Shown: positions 34,141 to 43,109, counted from the stretch's first letter. The stretch: 64,000 nt of DNA from Mycobacteriales bacterium (GCA_018376445.1 JAHABL010000004.1:112334-176333), one strand, 5' to 3'. Notes: generated by a model from the letters alone, not told the origin. Numbers and translations are program-made.

Positions 34141-35811
34141 CTACGGCTGAGAACGGCACGTCACATGGCTCTTATGGATCCTCTTGTTGACGATGAAGTC
34201 TCCCACATACCGGTCCACACACGCCTGACCACGCAGGGCTGCACAATGGCCTTCGCCCACGTAAGTCACCAGCGGGGCTTTCATATCCCGTGCCAGCTGC
34301 ACACCGGCTTCATAGGGGGTAGCTGGATCTCCAGTGGTAGAGACCACAAGGATATTGCCGTTGCTATGCACAGACGGCTTATGCGGCCGAATGGTATGCC
34401 GTGCCGGCCAGATTGAGCAGAGATCCGCTGGAACGTTTTCAATTGCGCCACCCGGATCAGCAAACTTCATCGCTTTCATGTAGCGCCGCATCATGTTGAG
34501 CTGCTTGGCATGGTCGGAGTTGGACTCATTGTCCATGCAGAGCACAGCCTGGAACACGTCCTGCGTATTGGCATAGGTACCGTCGATCCAGCGTCCGTAG
34601 TAGCCATCTGCTAACGCCAGCAATACGTCACCACCGGCACCTGTCTTCAGCTGCTGCAGACCGAGCTTCAACAGGGGCCACGTTGCTTGCGTGTAGAGGG
34701 AAGCAATAACAGCTTGTACAGAGTCAGACCAGCTGAGCGAACGGCTCATGACGATGGTCGGAGCAGGCTTCTTTTGCAATGGCCAGACGAGCTTGTGGAA
34801 CTCGCTTGTGGCCTTGGACGGATCATTACCTAGCGGGCAATCCCGTTCTTTTGCACACCATTTCGCCCATGCTTCAAAAGACTTCTGGAATCCAGCACCC
34901 TGGTTGACGACAGATTCAACACTATCCTCAGTGGGGTCGACGACACCGTCCAATACCAGCGCACGCAGCTTCGTGGGAAATGCCTCTGCGTACTGCGAGC
35001 CGAGGAAGGTGCCGTAGGAGTAGCCAATATAGGTGAGCTTCTTGTCTCCGATGGCAGCGCGGATAACATCCATATCGCGCACGACATCACGGGTACCAAT
35101 ATGGGCAAGGAAGGTCGCTCCCACGTCCTTAATACAACCGTTCATGTAATGGCGATTCTGCTGGTTCTGGTACACCACGGCTTTACGGGTATAGGCGGCA
35201 TCGCCAAAAGTCCGCTTGTTGTCGAAGGCTTTGTCAGAGATGCACTTGAGATTAGGTTCTGAAGCTCCCACACCACGCGGGTCGAAACCGACGAGGTCAA
35301 AATGCTCGAGAATCTTCGCTGCAGCTGCCGGCGAGGCCAAGCTCGCGGACATATTGAGTCCAGATCCACCCGGTCCACCCGGATTAATGAGCATGCCGCC
35401 CCAGCGTTTTCCAGTGGCCTTCACACGGGAGACAGCAATCTTGGCGACAGCCGTCTTGCCCGGTTCAACCTTCCAGGGGTTACCCAGGGCTTTATCCTGT
35501 GCGATGACATCTGGGTAGACCACCGGAACCTCAACTGTTCCGCACTCCATCTCACCCATATTGAGAAACGCCTGGTAACGATCGAGTGTCGATGAACGCA
35601 TCGCTGCGTCTAGACAAGGACCCCACTGTACGCGCTGTGCGTAGAACTTCTGCAGAGCAGGATGGTTTTCTCCAGCTGCGGGAGTTGCCATCGTGTAAGG
35701 GTCTTGGGCTGCCGCGGTGGCAGTGGTGGTTACTCCCAATGAGGCGGCTAACCCCATCGCCATCACCAAGGCACCGAGTTTGCGCGGCATGCTAACTGTG
35801 TCCCGTCGCAT
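34141..35811 (-). CDS. Secreted alpha/beta-hydrolase, tripeptidyl-aminopeptidase type (CaeA/Hip1-like)
   Basis: Exported serine hydrolase of 556 residues. A signal peptide (about 1-34, TATA-A) is followed by an alpha/beta-hydrolase core with oxyanion loop NPGGPGGSGLN, the nucleophile Ser in YIGYSYGTFLGSQYAEAFP, the acid in LVVSTTGDPATPYE and the His in YVGEGHCAAL. The C-terminal part is the TAP-like domain. The positional orthologue Rv2224c (Hip1/CaeA) is a cell-envelope protease; unlike it, no lipobox is seen here, so this protein may be free or held otherwise. AGGAG lies 5 bases before the ATG. It is upstream of glnA2 in the same orientation, as in Mycobacterium. Confidence 0.88.
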   Translation of the reverse strand: MRRDTVSMPRKLGALVMAMGLAASLGVTTTATAAAQDPYTMATPAAGENHPALQKFYAQRVQWGPCLDAAMRSSTLDRYQAFLNMGEMECGTVEVPVVYPDVIAQDKALGNPWKVEPGKTAVAKIAVSRVKATGKRWGGMLINPGGPGGSGLNMSASLASPAAAAKILEHFDLVGFDPRGVGASEPNLKCISDKAFDNKRTFGDAAYTRKAVVYQNQQNRHYMNGCIKDVGATFLAHIGTRDVVRDMDVIRAAIGDKKLTYIGYSYGTFLGSQYAEAFPTKLRALVLDGVVDPTEDSVESVVNQGAGFQKSFEAWAKWCAKERDCPLGNDPSKATSEFHKLVWPLQKKPAPTIVMSRSLSWSDSVQAVIASLYTQATWPLLKLGLQQLKTGAGGDVLLALADGYYGRWIDGTYANTQDVFQAVLCMDNESNSDHAKQLNMMRRYMKAMKFADPGGAIENVPADLCSIWPARHTIRPHKPSVHSNGNILVVSTTGDPATPYEAGVQLARDMKAPLVTYVGEGHCAALRGQACVDRYVGDFIVNKRIHKSHVTCRSQP

Positions 35812-35969
35812 TTACTCTCCTGTCATTTGCGGGCATAGGGACGCAACGCGTCCATGCTGTCTATCGTTTCACAGGAGATGCCGCGTTGGGGAGAGCTCGG
35901 TTCGGAAAAAGGAGCATTCTTTCTGTCTACCTCCAGGAACTTTTCAGACTCATCGCTAAGCTAAAAAGT

Positions 35970-36413
35970 ATGAAGAGCGTTAACTGTTTGTCCTCCGGAA
36001 TTGTCGCAGGTATTGCCGGCATTTCTGTGACACTTATGTTGTCAGGCTGTGAATCGTCCTCACTGCCTGCACCGGAAGTGAGTGAGACCACCACCACTAG
36101 CGCTATTCCAGAGCAGCGGGAAAAGGCGGTGACTCCCGGAGTCGAGGCAAACGCCCCCTTGCTCTGTCAGGCCATTGAGCCATCCCTCTCCCCCTGGCGA
36201 ACCAATAGCGTGCGGGCAGCCCGCGGATCTTTCAACGCTGCGGTCCTCGAGTGGTCACTCCACAATGACATTACTGTGCGTTCAATCATGAAGAATCCCC
36301 ACGATATCGATATTGCACTAGCGAAATCGTGTCCCGATATTTGGAAAGAGACGAAGTTGGCATTAGCTACTCGTACTCTTGCTGAAACGCTGGTAACCCT
36401 CCCCACTTATTAG
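35970..36413 (+). CDS. Putative lipoprotein of unknown function
   Basis: A 147-residue protein with a lipoprotein signal, MKSVNCLSSGIVAGIAGISV followed by lipobox L-S-G-C (C27). A Ser/Thr/Pro linker and a helical C-terminal domain with two more cysteines (LLCQAIEP and KSCPDIW) follow. No family was recognised. The pair of cysteines and the size recall small secreted actinobacterial proteins, but no motif decides a role. The start at 35970 is chosen for the signal; an in-frame start at 35886 would add 28 residues ahead of it. A strong terminator follows 8 bases after the stop. Confidence 0.65.
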   Translation: MKSVNCLSSGIVAGIAGISVTLMLSGCESSSLPAPEVSETTTTSAIPEQREKAVTPGVEANAPLLCQAIEPSLSPWRTNSVRAARGSFNAAVLEWSLHNDITVRSIMKNPHDIDIALAKSCPDIWKETKLALATRTLAETLVTLPTY

Positions 36414-36421
36414 CGAGAGAG

Positions 36422-36461
36422 AAGGAAGGCGAGCACCCAATGTTGGGTGCTCGCCTTCCTT
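36422..36461 (+). terminator. Strong terminator after the lipoprotein gene
   Basis: AAGGAAGGCGAGCACCCAA-TG-TTGGGTGCTCGCCTTCCTT is a perfect 19-bp stem followed by TTGTG. Confidence 0.85.
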
Positions 36462-36528
36462 TGTGTGCAGTGAGGTGTAACGCTGGGGAAGTACTCTGTG
36501 GGTGGATATCCGGGAGAGTTCCCTGCAG

Positions 36529-36753
36529 CTAGGACGAGGGTTTCTCCTCTTCGTTGGCTCCGATAGAGTTTTCCCAATCGAGATCTGCGGCATCGGCTTC
36601 CGCATTACGGGCAGCAGCTTGGCCGCGCCATTCTGCGGCAGCTTCTGCGGTTGGGTAGGGACCCAACCGGTCGCCCCATTCACGATGCTTTCCTTGGGAG
36701 ACTTCTCCGGTCGAGGTGTTGACGTACCAGTTGCCGTTGTCAGAAGTTGTCAT
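36529..36753 (-). CDS. Small SPOR-like protein
   Basis: A 74-residue acidic protein with a compact pattern found in many small actinobacterial proteins labelled SPOR-domain: NWYVNTSTGEVSQG, WGDRLGPYPTAEAAAEW, then a helix and an acidic Glu-rich tail. Real SPOR domains bind denuded peptidoglycan, but this one has no signal or membrane segment, so that role is doubtful. It lies alone between two terminators (36422-36461 and 36811-36840). Confidence 0.7.
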   Translation of the reverse strand: MTTSDNGNWYVNTSTGEVSQGKHREWGDRLGPYPTAEAAAEWRGQAAARNAEADAADLDWENSIGANEEEKPSS

Positions 36754-36810
36754 AGCTCTATTGTTCCGAATTTTCCACTATTTGGTCGCGATATCGGCCC
36801 ATAAATACGG

Positions 36811-36840
36811 CGACGCCCGCACCCATGGGTGCGGGCGTCG
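36811..36840. terminator. Perfect 30-base palindrome, terminator of ald
   Basis: CGACGCCCGCACCCATGGGTGCGGGCGTCG is fully self-complementary. It lies 53 bases past the ald stop on the minus strand and upstream of the SPOR-like gene. The T-run is weak, so a role as a protein site cannot be excluded. Confidence 0.65.
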
Positions 36841-36892
36841 TCTCTATCACACAACACGCCTCCCGTCGGAGGCCGCCCTTTGGGCTAGATAC

Positions 36893-37996
36893 TTAGTCCA
36901 GAGTGGCCAGCGGGAGTCCAAGTGCCTCAGCCACCGGGGCAGAGTACATCTTGCCCTGGTGGGTGGAGAGGCCAGCCTTCAGGGCAGAATTCTTCTGTAC
37001 TGCCATCTCCCAGCCCTGCTCAGCAATCTGCAGGACGTAGGGCAGAGTGGCATTGGAAAGTGCCCAAGTAGAGGTATTGGGGACAGCACCAGGCATATTC
37101 GCGACGCAGTAGAAGGTGGTGTCGTGAACAGTGAAGGTGGGATCCTCGTGGGTAGTGGCGTGGGAGTCCTCGAAGCAGCCACCCTGGTCGATGGCAATGT
37201 CAACGAGCACGGCGCCCTTCTTCATCTGTGCCACCATGTCGTTGGTCACCAGCTTCGGAGCGGAAGCACCCGGGATGAGGACGGAGCCAACAACCAGGTC
37301 GGCAGTCTTGAGAGCCTTGGTGATCTCAGCCTTGTTGGACACGACGGTGTGGACACGGCCCTGGTAAATGTCGTCGAGAGCCTTCAGAGCAGCAATGTTG
37401 ATGTCGAAGACGGTGACGTCAGCACGCATACCAACGGCCATAGCGACGGCATTGGAGCCAGCGGTACCGGCACCGAGTACGACCACGTTGGCGGGACGGA
37501 CACCGCTCACGCCGCCGAGCAGCTTGCCGCCGCCGCCGTACTGCTTCATCAAATGCTGGGCGCCCACCTGGACAGAGAGGCGGCCAGCAACTTCGGACAT
37601 CGGGGCAAGCAGCGGGAGCTTGCGATCCGGAGTCTGGACAACTTCGTAAGCGATGGAGGTGGTGCCTGCCTTGAGCAGGGCATCGCAGCAATCGGTGCAG
37701 GCGGCGAGGTGCAGGTAGGTGAACAGCACCTGGTCATTGCGCATGCGGTGGAATTCCTCGGCGATGGGCTCCTTTACCTTGATAATGAGATCGCCCTTCT
37801 CCCATACTTCGTCGGCGGTCTCGAGCATGGTGGCGCCAGCCTCGATGTACTCTTCATCGGGGAAGTTGGATCCGACACCGGCGGACTCTTCCACGAAAAC
37901 TTCGTGGCCGCGGTTCACGAGCTCGGCGACGCCGGAGGGGGTGACGGATACGCGGAATTCGTTGTTCTTAACTTCCTTGGGAATGCCAATGCGCAT
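36893..37996 (-). CDS. ald: Alanine dehydrogenase
   Basis: NAD-dependent enzyme that interconverts alanine and pyruvate plus ammonia. The 367-residue protein starts MRIGIPKEVKNNEFRVSVTP and has KVKEP (substrate Lys), FTYLHLAA (catalytic His), the Rossmann loop VVVLGAGTAGSNAV and the long IDQGGCFEDSHATTHEDPT. It uses pyruvate as an amino acceptor, which can help to reoxidise NADH when oxygen is short. AGGAG stands 5 bases before the ATG. An Lrp/AsnC-type regulator is divergent to it, as with ald/aldR in Mycobacterium. Confidence 0.96.
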   Translation of the reverse strand: MRIGIPKEVKNNEFRVSVTPSGVAELVNRGHEVFVEESAGVGSNFPDEEYIEAGATMLETADEVWEKGDLIIKVKEPIAEEFHRMRNDQVLFTYLHLAACTDCCDALLKAGTTSIAYEVVQTPDRKLPLLAPMSEVAGRLSVQVGAQHLMKQYGGGGKLLGGVSGVRPANVVVLGAGTAGSNAVAMAVGMRADVTVFDINIAALKALDDIYQGRVHTVVSNKAEITKALKTADLVVGSVLIPGASAPKLVTNDMVAQMKKGAVLVDIAIDQGGCFEDSHATTHEDPTFTVHDTTFYCVANMPGAVPNTSTWALSNATLPYVLQIAEQGWEMAVQKNSALKAGLSTHQGKMYSAPVAEALGLPLATLD

Positions 37997-38072
37997 TGCT
38001 ACTCCTGAAACGTGTTGTGGGGTTCATTGTTTTTGTTCTCTCGCGAACCCCAATAAAATTTCTGGGTCACGC

Positions 38073-38113
38073 TTATTCTGAAGAAAATTCGGTAAGCTCG
38101 CGCCTATTCCGAA
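38073..38113. promoter_or_regulatory. Candidate AldR operator in the ald-aldR intergenic region
   Basis: TTATTCTGAAGAAAA (from 38073) and CTATTCCGAAAAAAC (from 38104) are similar repeats with starts 31 bases apart, about three helix turns. Lrp/AsnC proteins bind several phased sites as octamers, so this spacing fits a shared operator for both divergent genes. Confidence 0.4.
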
Positions 38114-38141
38114 AAAACTTTTTTAACTCAGGGTGAAAACT

Positions 38142-38612
38142 ATGGATTCTTCGCTGATTGAACCTCCGCAACTTGATGAGGTTGACCAGAAAATTCTTCA
38201 GATTCTTAAGAAAGACGGAGACATTGCCAACAAGGATTTGGCGGCCCAAGTAGGGATTGCTCCCTCCACAGCTTCTGCCCGGGTGAAGGCGCTCACTGAT
38301 AATGGAGTAATCCGCGGTGTGCACGCTGACATTGACCCACAACTTATCGGCCGCGGCCTCCAGGCGATGATTGCTGTCCGGCTTCACGCAGGTTCTCGCA
38401 TGGGAATGGACACTTTTGGGAAAACGATGGCAAGTTTACGGGGTGTTCAGGATGTTTATTTTGTGAGCGGTATTGACGATTATCTGATCTATGTATGTAT
38501 GCGCGATACCAATGAATTGTCTGATTTCGTCGCGCATCAGCTGAACAATAATCCGGTTGTAGCGAGCACCCAGACTATGCTGATTTTCGAGCATCACCGG
38601 TCCGCTTCTTAA
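38142..38612 (+). CDS. aldR: Lrp/AsnC-family transcriptional regulator (AldR-like)
   Basis: A 156-residue feast-famine regulator. The N-terminal winged helix-turn-helix covers LDEVDQKILQILKKDGDIANKD and VGIAPSTASARVKAL. The C-terminal RAM effector domain holds the G-x-D ligand region (VSGIDDYLIYV). The ATG at 38142 has AGGG 8 bases ahead; a GTG at 38133 is too close to it. Divergence from ald implies alanine-responsive control of that gene, as shown for mycobacterial AldR. Confidence 0.88.
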   Translation: MDSSLIEPPQLDEVDQKILQILKKDGDIANKDLAAQVGIAPSTASARVKALTDNGVIRGVHADIDPQLIGRGLQAMIAVRLHAGSRMGMDTFGKTMASLRGVQDVYFVSGIDDYLIYVCMRDTNELSDFVAHQLNNNPVVASTQTMLIFEHHRSAS

Positions 38613-38749
38613 GAAACCTGTGTTTTCTGAAAATTGCCCACGAAAGTGATCTAGCTCTCAAAAAGTTGCCATTCAGCAAAAGATCTCGTCACCATTATGG
38701 AAACTTTCCATTCCTGGCCCCATCAAGTTCTTTCGCACAACAACAAAAA

Positions 38750-39159
38750 CGGTAAATGAGCCAACCGTAAGCCGGATTCTGTTCCCACAAGCATTGCCCG
38801 TAGGCGGCCGCCATCCATCTGGGTACATCGTTGCCGAGTACCTCAAGCGATCCACCCGCACACTTCAGCGAGCAGCCGTCAAACATGTGCGCAGCTCCAC
38901 CAGGCGTGAAGCCTTCGATCTTGCTCCGAGTGGGGTTTACCAAGCTACTGCCGTCACCGACAATACTGGTGCGCTCTTACCGCACCTTTTCACCCTTACC
39001 ACTAAGGTGGCGGTTTGTTTTCTGTGGCACTATCCCGCGGGTCACCCCGGGTTGCCGTTAGCAACCACCCTGCTCTATGGAGTCCGGACTTTCCTCGACG
39101 GGGACTTCTTAGATCATAAGGTTTCCCCAACCGCGACAGCCAAGCTGACTCATTTACCG
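38750..39159 (-). ncRNA. rnpB: RNase P RNA (bacterial type A)
   Basis: Catalytic RNA that matures tRNA 5' ends. The conserved cores are clear on the minus strand: GAGGAAAGTCCGGACTCC near the 5' end, AGAGCAGGGTGG, and the 3' part ACAGAATCCGGCTTAC. The ends pair as a 13-bp P1 helix (CGGTAAATGAGTC, 39159-39147, with GGCTCATTTACCG, 38762-38750), which fixes the gene at about 410 nt. A TACACT -10 (39171-39166) stands 6-7 bases before the predicted 5' end. A T-rich run (GTTTTTGTTGTTG) after P1 can act as the terminator. Confidence 0.96.
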
Positions 39160-39200
39160 GTGTTAAGTGTACTAGTTATCCCACGAATTCCGGCAGCGAA

Positions 39201-39872
39201 CTAGGACACCACTCCCCCGCCGTAATTAACTAACCGGACTGTCGACCCGTCATCGCGATAAAACTCCGCTACCGAAATTGACGCAAGATCTAGAAAGAGC
39301 CGATAAAACACCGTGTCAACTTTCCCAAGTCCCTCCCACAGCAACGACTTGATTGGTGTCACATGGCTCACCATCAGCACATTAGTTCCACTGAACTGTG
39401 CCGTGACATCTTCCCGAAAGGACTGCAGTCGACGTCGCACCGCGGCGAGACTCTCACCTCCTGGGGGTACACATTCGGGATCCTGCATCCACGCTGCAGC
39501 GTCAGTTGGGTAGCGTTCCAGCACTTCCCCCATCGTGTACCCTTCCCACTCTCCAAAATCGCATTCTCGCAAACGATCGTCTGTGACGACAGGGAGATCC
39601 AGTGACTCGGCAAGATACTGTGCTGTCTGCTGGGTCCGGCGCAAAGGCGAAGCGAAAAGCACCGAGAAATCTCCCGGTGCAACGCTCTCCTGTACACGTT
39701 GCGCTGCCTGTTGTGCTTGTCGATGGCCTAACTCCGTCAATTCTGGGTCGGTTCCTCCCGATCCGGAGAAAAGATGGCGGACGGAGTCTGCAGTCTGCCC
39801 ATGACGCACCATCACAAACCGCGTTGGCCGGCCCATATCGGGGCGAGTCCAGCCGCGTAATCCTTCTGCCAC
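39201..39872 (-). CDS. Histidine phosphatase family protein (Rv2228c C-terminal domain, RNase H part absent)
   Basis: A 223-residue phosphoglycerate-mutase-fold phosphatase. The catalytic His lies in FVMVRHGQTADS, with SPLRRTQQTAQYL, the proton donor in RECDFGEWEGYTM and a second His in MVSHVTPIKSLLW. In mycobacteria the orthologue has an RNase HI domain in front; here the GTG start with AAGGAG 7 bases ahead comes right at the phosphatase, and the 78 bases upstream cannot hold that domain. The mycobacterial domain has alpha-ribazole phosphatase-like (CobC) activity, which fits the cobalamin genes around. Confidence 0.88.
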   Translation of the reverse strand: MAEGLRGWTRPDMGRPTRFVMVRHGQTADSVRHLFSGSGGTDPELTELGHRQAQQAAQRVQESVAPGDFSVLFASPLRRTQQTAQYLAESLDLPVVTDDRLRECDFGEWEGYTMGEVLERYPTDAAAWMQDPECVPPGGESLAAVRRRLQSFREDVTAQFSGTNVLMVSHVTPIKSLLWEGLGKVDTVFYRLFLDLASISVAEFYRDDGSTVRLVNYGGGVVS

Positions 39873-39950
39873 CGGAATTCTCCTTCGCTACTCTGTCAGA
39901 CGGAGGTTGTTTCCATGGTACCGTCCGCACGGAGAACACCGTTCTAGAAG

Positions 39951-40682
39951 CTAGCGCATGAGGTCACTCCGCGCCAACAAGCCACCGCACTCTGGGCAAC
40001 GCACTAATTCGTCCGGCGGGGCGCTATGAATAGCATGCAGTTGACCAGTAGAAAGATCCATGCGGCATACCCCACAATTGGGGCCGATTAAACGTCCCGC
40101 CCCCACTCCTCGTTCTTCCCGAATTTCTTCGTAGACATCAACAACGTAACTGGGAAGAGACTCTACTAACGCTTCCCGTTCAGCACGCATCTTGGGAAGT
40201 GCGCTCGCTATATCCGCGGTGTATTTGTCAAGCGCCGCCACCGCACTATCCAGTTCTCGTTGGGTGCGCTTCACAGCAGCATCACAATTTGCGACCTGTG
40301 CTTGGTAAGCAGATACTTGTTCCTCCAGATGGCGAATTCGCCTGCGAGAGTTGTTAAGTAGCCTTTCTACAGAGTGGAGATCGTGGTGAAGATCGCGCAA
40401 TACTTCCGTCTCATGCGCAACGTGGACCGCTTCTTCGTCATGGGCTTGACGCCTCTCGAGAAAGGCTAGTTCTCCCCGCGCTCGTTGTAGTTCGCGTTCG
40501 AAGTCTTCCAGCGCTAATCGAGCTCGGGCAGCGGTAGAGCGCGCCTCAAAGTAGTGGCGTTGTTGGATCTTTACATGACGATCTGTGCTGGGCTCGCTGT
40601 TGCGATGCTCTGCCGCAACGATGGCGGCATCAACGTCGGCAAGGTCGAGCAGCAGCCTCTGCAGGACGGGGGAACACTTCAT
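39951..40682 (-). CDS. Coiled-coil zinc-ribbon protein (CT398/Rv2229c family)
   Basis: A 243-residue protein with a long antiparallel coiled coil (about 10-175) and a C-terminal zinc ribbon of two Cys pairs (GPNCGVCRMDL and VRCPECGGLLAR). This is the C4-type zinc-ribbon family next to Nif3-like genes throughout actinobacteria. No firm function is known; nucleic-acid or protein scaffolding has been suggested. It lies between the Nif3-like and phosphatase genes on one strand. Confidence 0.9.
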   Translation of the reverse strand: MKCSPVLQRLLLDLADVDAAIVAAEHRNSEPSTDRHVKIQQRHYFEARSTAARARLALEDFERELQRARGELAFLERRQAHDEEAVHVAHETEVLRDLHHDLHSVERLLNNSRRRIRHLEEQVSAYQAQVANCDAAVKRTQRELDSAVAALDKYTADIASALPKMRAEREALVESLPSYVVDVYEEIREERGVGAGRLIGPNCGVCRMDLSTGQLHAIHSAPPDELVRCPECGGLLARSDLMR

Positions 40683-40782
40683 AGCGGACTTCTCCTCACT
40701 GGCGCAGAGCCGCTCACATGCGGAAGCTCATGGTGTCTACTGACCCGGAATCTCTATGGTGTTAACCGCTTTTCCTTAAAGT

Positions 40783-41973
40783 TTACTTTGAATGAAGGGT
40801 CCAGGGGTCGGTGATGAGAGGGAGAACCGTGACATCAAGGTCGAGCTCTCTCTCCAGTAAGTCCGCAACTTGTGATAGCCAGGGATACTCGCTTGCCGCG
40901 TGTGCGGTATCTATTACTGCTGATCCCCCAGCTTGCAGGAAGTCGTCAACAGGGTGATGACGGAGATCTGAGGTCACGTAGCAGTCCACTCCCGCTGCGC
41001 GTACGTCATCGAGAAAACTTCCTCCAGCACCTCCACATACGGCAACGGTTTCAATTGTTGCGGTGGGGTCCCCCGCCGCCCGAACTCCCCACACGGTGGG
41101 GGGAAGAGCTTCTAACACGATCTCAACAAAATCACGTAGTGGTAGAGGCTGGGCTAAAGTTCCGATTCGCCCGAGGCCAGGAGCGTCTGCCAGATTACTG
41201 CCAGGTGCCGGAGCGTAGCTTTCCAGGATGTCGTACGAAGGTTCCTCGTAGGGATGGGCTGTCGTCACTGCCTCCTGAATCTCGGCCCGCAGGCGACGCT
41301 CTGCTACGAACTCGATACGGGACTCGGAGACTGTTGCCAGCTTGCCTGGCGTTCCCAGATAGGGGTCAGCCCCTCTCATAGGAAGGAACTGTCCAGTCCC
41401 ATCGACGCGGAAAGAACACTGGGTGTAATCCCCAAGGGCACCTCCCCCAGCAGAAAAAACGGCGTCTTGGAGGACGGCTACCTGACTGGCAGGCACATGC
41501 ACCACCCAGCGGTCGAGTGCCTCGGGGTGGTAAGGAATAAGCGGCCGCTGCACGGTGAGCCCAAGCGCTTCCGCTAACGCATCATTGACTCCGGGATTGG
41601 CACTATCTGCATTAGTGTGTGCGCAGAAAAGTGCACACCCTGCGGAAATAGCATTGTGGATCATCTTGCCTTTGGGAGTTGAGACGGCGACGGAGTGCAC
41701 TGCCTGAAAGAGAACTGGATGGTGTGTGATCACCATCTGCGCCCCCTGTGCTAACGACTCATTGAGAGTCTCAGGCGTGAGGTCAACTGCGCAGCACACC
41801 TTGTTGACGACCGCGTCAGGGTCGCCGCAGACGAGGCCCGGATGGTCCCATTTTTCGGCGTAGTGCGGCGGGTACGCCCGGTCCATGACGGCAATAATGT
41901 CTCCCACCGTGCGCGGTGCACGTTCAGATTCCACACTGGGGGTCGCCGCTACCGTCTCGGAGTGCTCGTTCAT
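40783..41973 (-). CDS. Nif3-like dinuclear metal-centre protein (Rv2230c family)
   Basis: A 396-residue Nif3/YbgI/YqfO-type protein. Metal-binding residues are visible in MVITHHPVLFQAVHSV and FCAHTNADSANPGVNDALAEALGL, and the second half in IDTAHAASEYPW. A central domain of about 100 residues is inserted, as in longer family members. Some relatives have been tied to GTP cyclohydrolase or DNA repair, but the reaction is not established. The start at 41973 overlaps the cobC stop (ATGA), so the two are coupled; the longer frame up to 42072 was rejected for that reason. Confidence 0.88.
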   Translation of the reverse strand: MNEHSETVAATPSVESERAPRTVGDIIAVMDRAYPPHYAEKWDHPGLVCGDPDAVVNKVCCAVDLTPETLNESLAQGAQMVITHHPVLFQAVHSVAVSTPKGKMIHNAISAGCALFCAHTNADSANPGVNDALAEALGLTVQRPLIPYHPEALDRWVVHVPASQVAVLQDAVFSAGGGALGDYTQCSFRVDGTGQFLPMRGADPYLGTPGKLATVSESRIEFVAERRLRAEIQEAVTTAHPYEEPSYDILESYAPAPGSNLADAPGLGRIGTLAQPLPLRDFVEIVLEALPPTVWGVRAAGDPTATIETVAVCGGAGGSFLDDVRAAGVDCYVTSDLRHHPVDDFLQAGGSAVIDTAHAASEYPWLSQVADLLERELDLDVTVLPLITDPWTLHSK

Positions 41974-43109
41974 ACCAACGTTTCCTCTCCTGCCTCTTCC
42001 GTCATGAGTACGCAGATAGCTTCGATGAGCTGCTGCACACTCGTGGCATCTCTGACCGCTAGCCGCCACCACCCAGCATCGAGCAGGGGAAACGTATCGG
42101 TGCGGCGGACGGCAATACCTCTTTCCTGCAAGCCTAGCCGGAGCGCTTCCACCGTGCCCGAGTACTGCGGCGGTTGTGCCAACAGAAAGGGACCACTGGC
42201 GGGGAGCCGTACCCGCCAGCCGGCCTTAGTTAAGGAACGGATCATCGCATCCCGCTCTGTGGCAATGCGAGTGCGGATAGCCGCGAGTTCCTCTTGTAGC
42301 GCCGGCTGTGGAAGCGCACTCAGCACGGCTAGAGACAGAGTTGAAACGGTCCAGGGGCTGCGGCGACGGGTCAGACGTTTGACTAGCGCGGGGTGTGCGA
42401 CCGCGTACCCCACCCGGAGACCTGCGAGACCCCACGTTTTCGTGCAGGACCGCAACACGATGAGGTCGTCTCCGAGGAGGCTCTGGGTGGAGGCAGTGGG
42501 TGCAGATGCGGCAGACGTGACACCGTGACTATACACAGGTGAGGTGGGGAGAAAAGTTGCAGCAGCGGCATGAGCGGGCGCTACGACATCCATGAAAGCC
42601 TCATCGACCACGACAATACGACCAGGTGCACGGAGCTGTGCAAGCTCCCCGCGGGTATGTAGATACGATGTGGGGTTCACTGGATTACCGACGATGACCA
42701 GGTCGCACTGGTGAGGAAGGGTGGGAAGATGGTCCTCTGCCAGGTAGTAATGAACGATATCCCCGTGTCCCGCATTGTGGAAGGGAGCTTCGGCTCCTGC
42801 ATAGGAGGGATGAAGTATGGCGACGTGCTGCCAGGGAAGCCGGCTAAGTAGGTCGAATGCCTCTGTTTCGCCCGCGAGAGGAAGTACCCATGAGGGAGAG
42901 ACGCCATGCAAAGCGGCGAGGGCTTCTTGGGCATGTACGTAGTCAGCCTGTCGTGGGTAGCTCGCAAGCTGTGGTAGCGCAGCTTCTAATACGTTGAGCA
43001 CCACGGGCGGTGGGCCCGGTTGGCAGACGTTCACAGCGAAATTGAGCATGCCGGGCCGAACCTGTTGGTCCCCGTGAATGTTCCACGGAGCGTCTGGGAC
43101 ACCAGTCAT
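41970..43109 (-). CDS. cobC: PLP-dependent aminotransferase-fold protein CobC (threonine-phosphate decarboxylase-like, Rv2231c)
   Basis: A class I/II aminotransferase-fold enzyme of 379 residues. It shows LPLAGETEAFDLL, NPVNPTSYLHTRGEL, VVDEAFMDV and the PLP-binding Lys in LRSCTKTWGLAGLRVGYAV. In cobalamin synthesis the likely job is to decarboxylate threonine phosphate to aminopropanol phosphate, the substrate of cobD, which lies close by. Histidinol-phosphate aminotransferase is the main alternative because the families are close. The start at 43109 (MTGVPDAPW) is chosen for the family N-terminus. Confidence 0.85.
   Translation of the reverse strand: MTGVPDAPWNIHGDQQVRPGMLNFAVNVCQPGPPPVVLNVLEAALPQLASYPRQADYVHAQEALAALHGVSPSWVLPLAGETEAFDLLSRLPWQHVAILHPSYAGAEAPFHNAGHGDIVHYYLAEDHLPTLPHQCDLVIVGNPVNPTSYLHTRGELAQLRAPGRIVVVDEAFMDVVAPAHAAAATFLPTSPVYSHGVTSAASAPTASTQSLLGDDLIVLRSCTKTWGLAGLRVGYAVAHPALVKRLTRRRSPWTVSTLSLAVLSALPQPALQEELAAIRTRIATERDAMIRSLTKAGWRVRLPASGPFLLAQPPQYSGTVEALRLGLQERGIAVRRTDTFPLLDAGWWRLAVRDATSVQQLIEAICVLMTEEAGEETLV

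Noticed and set aside
36716..38008. Open frame of 430 codons on the plus strand
   Set aside because: Opposite the well-conserved ald gene; composition typical of a shadow frame.
39873..39950. Remnant of an RNase HI domain before the phosphatase gene
   Set aside because: The gap is too short, and no RNase H motif was seen in any frame.
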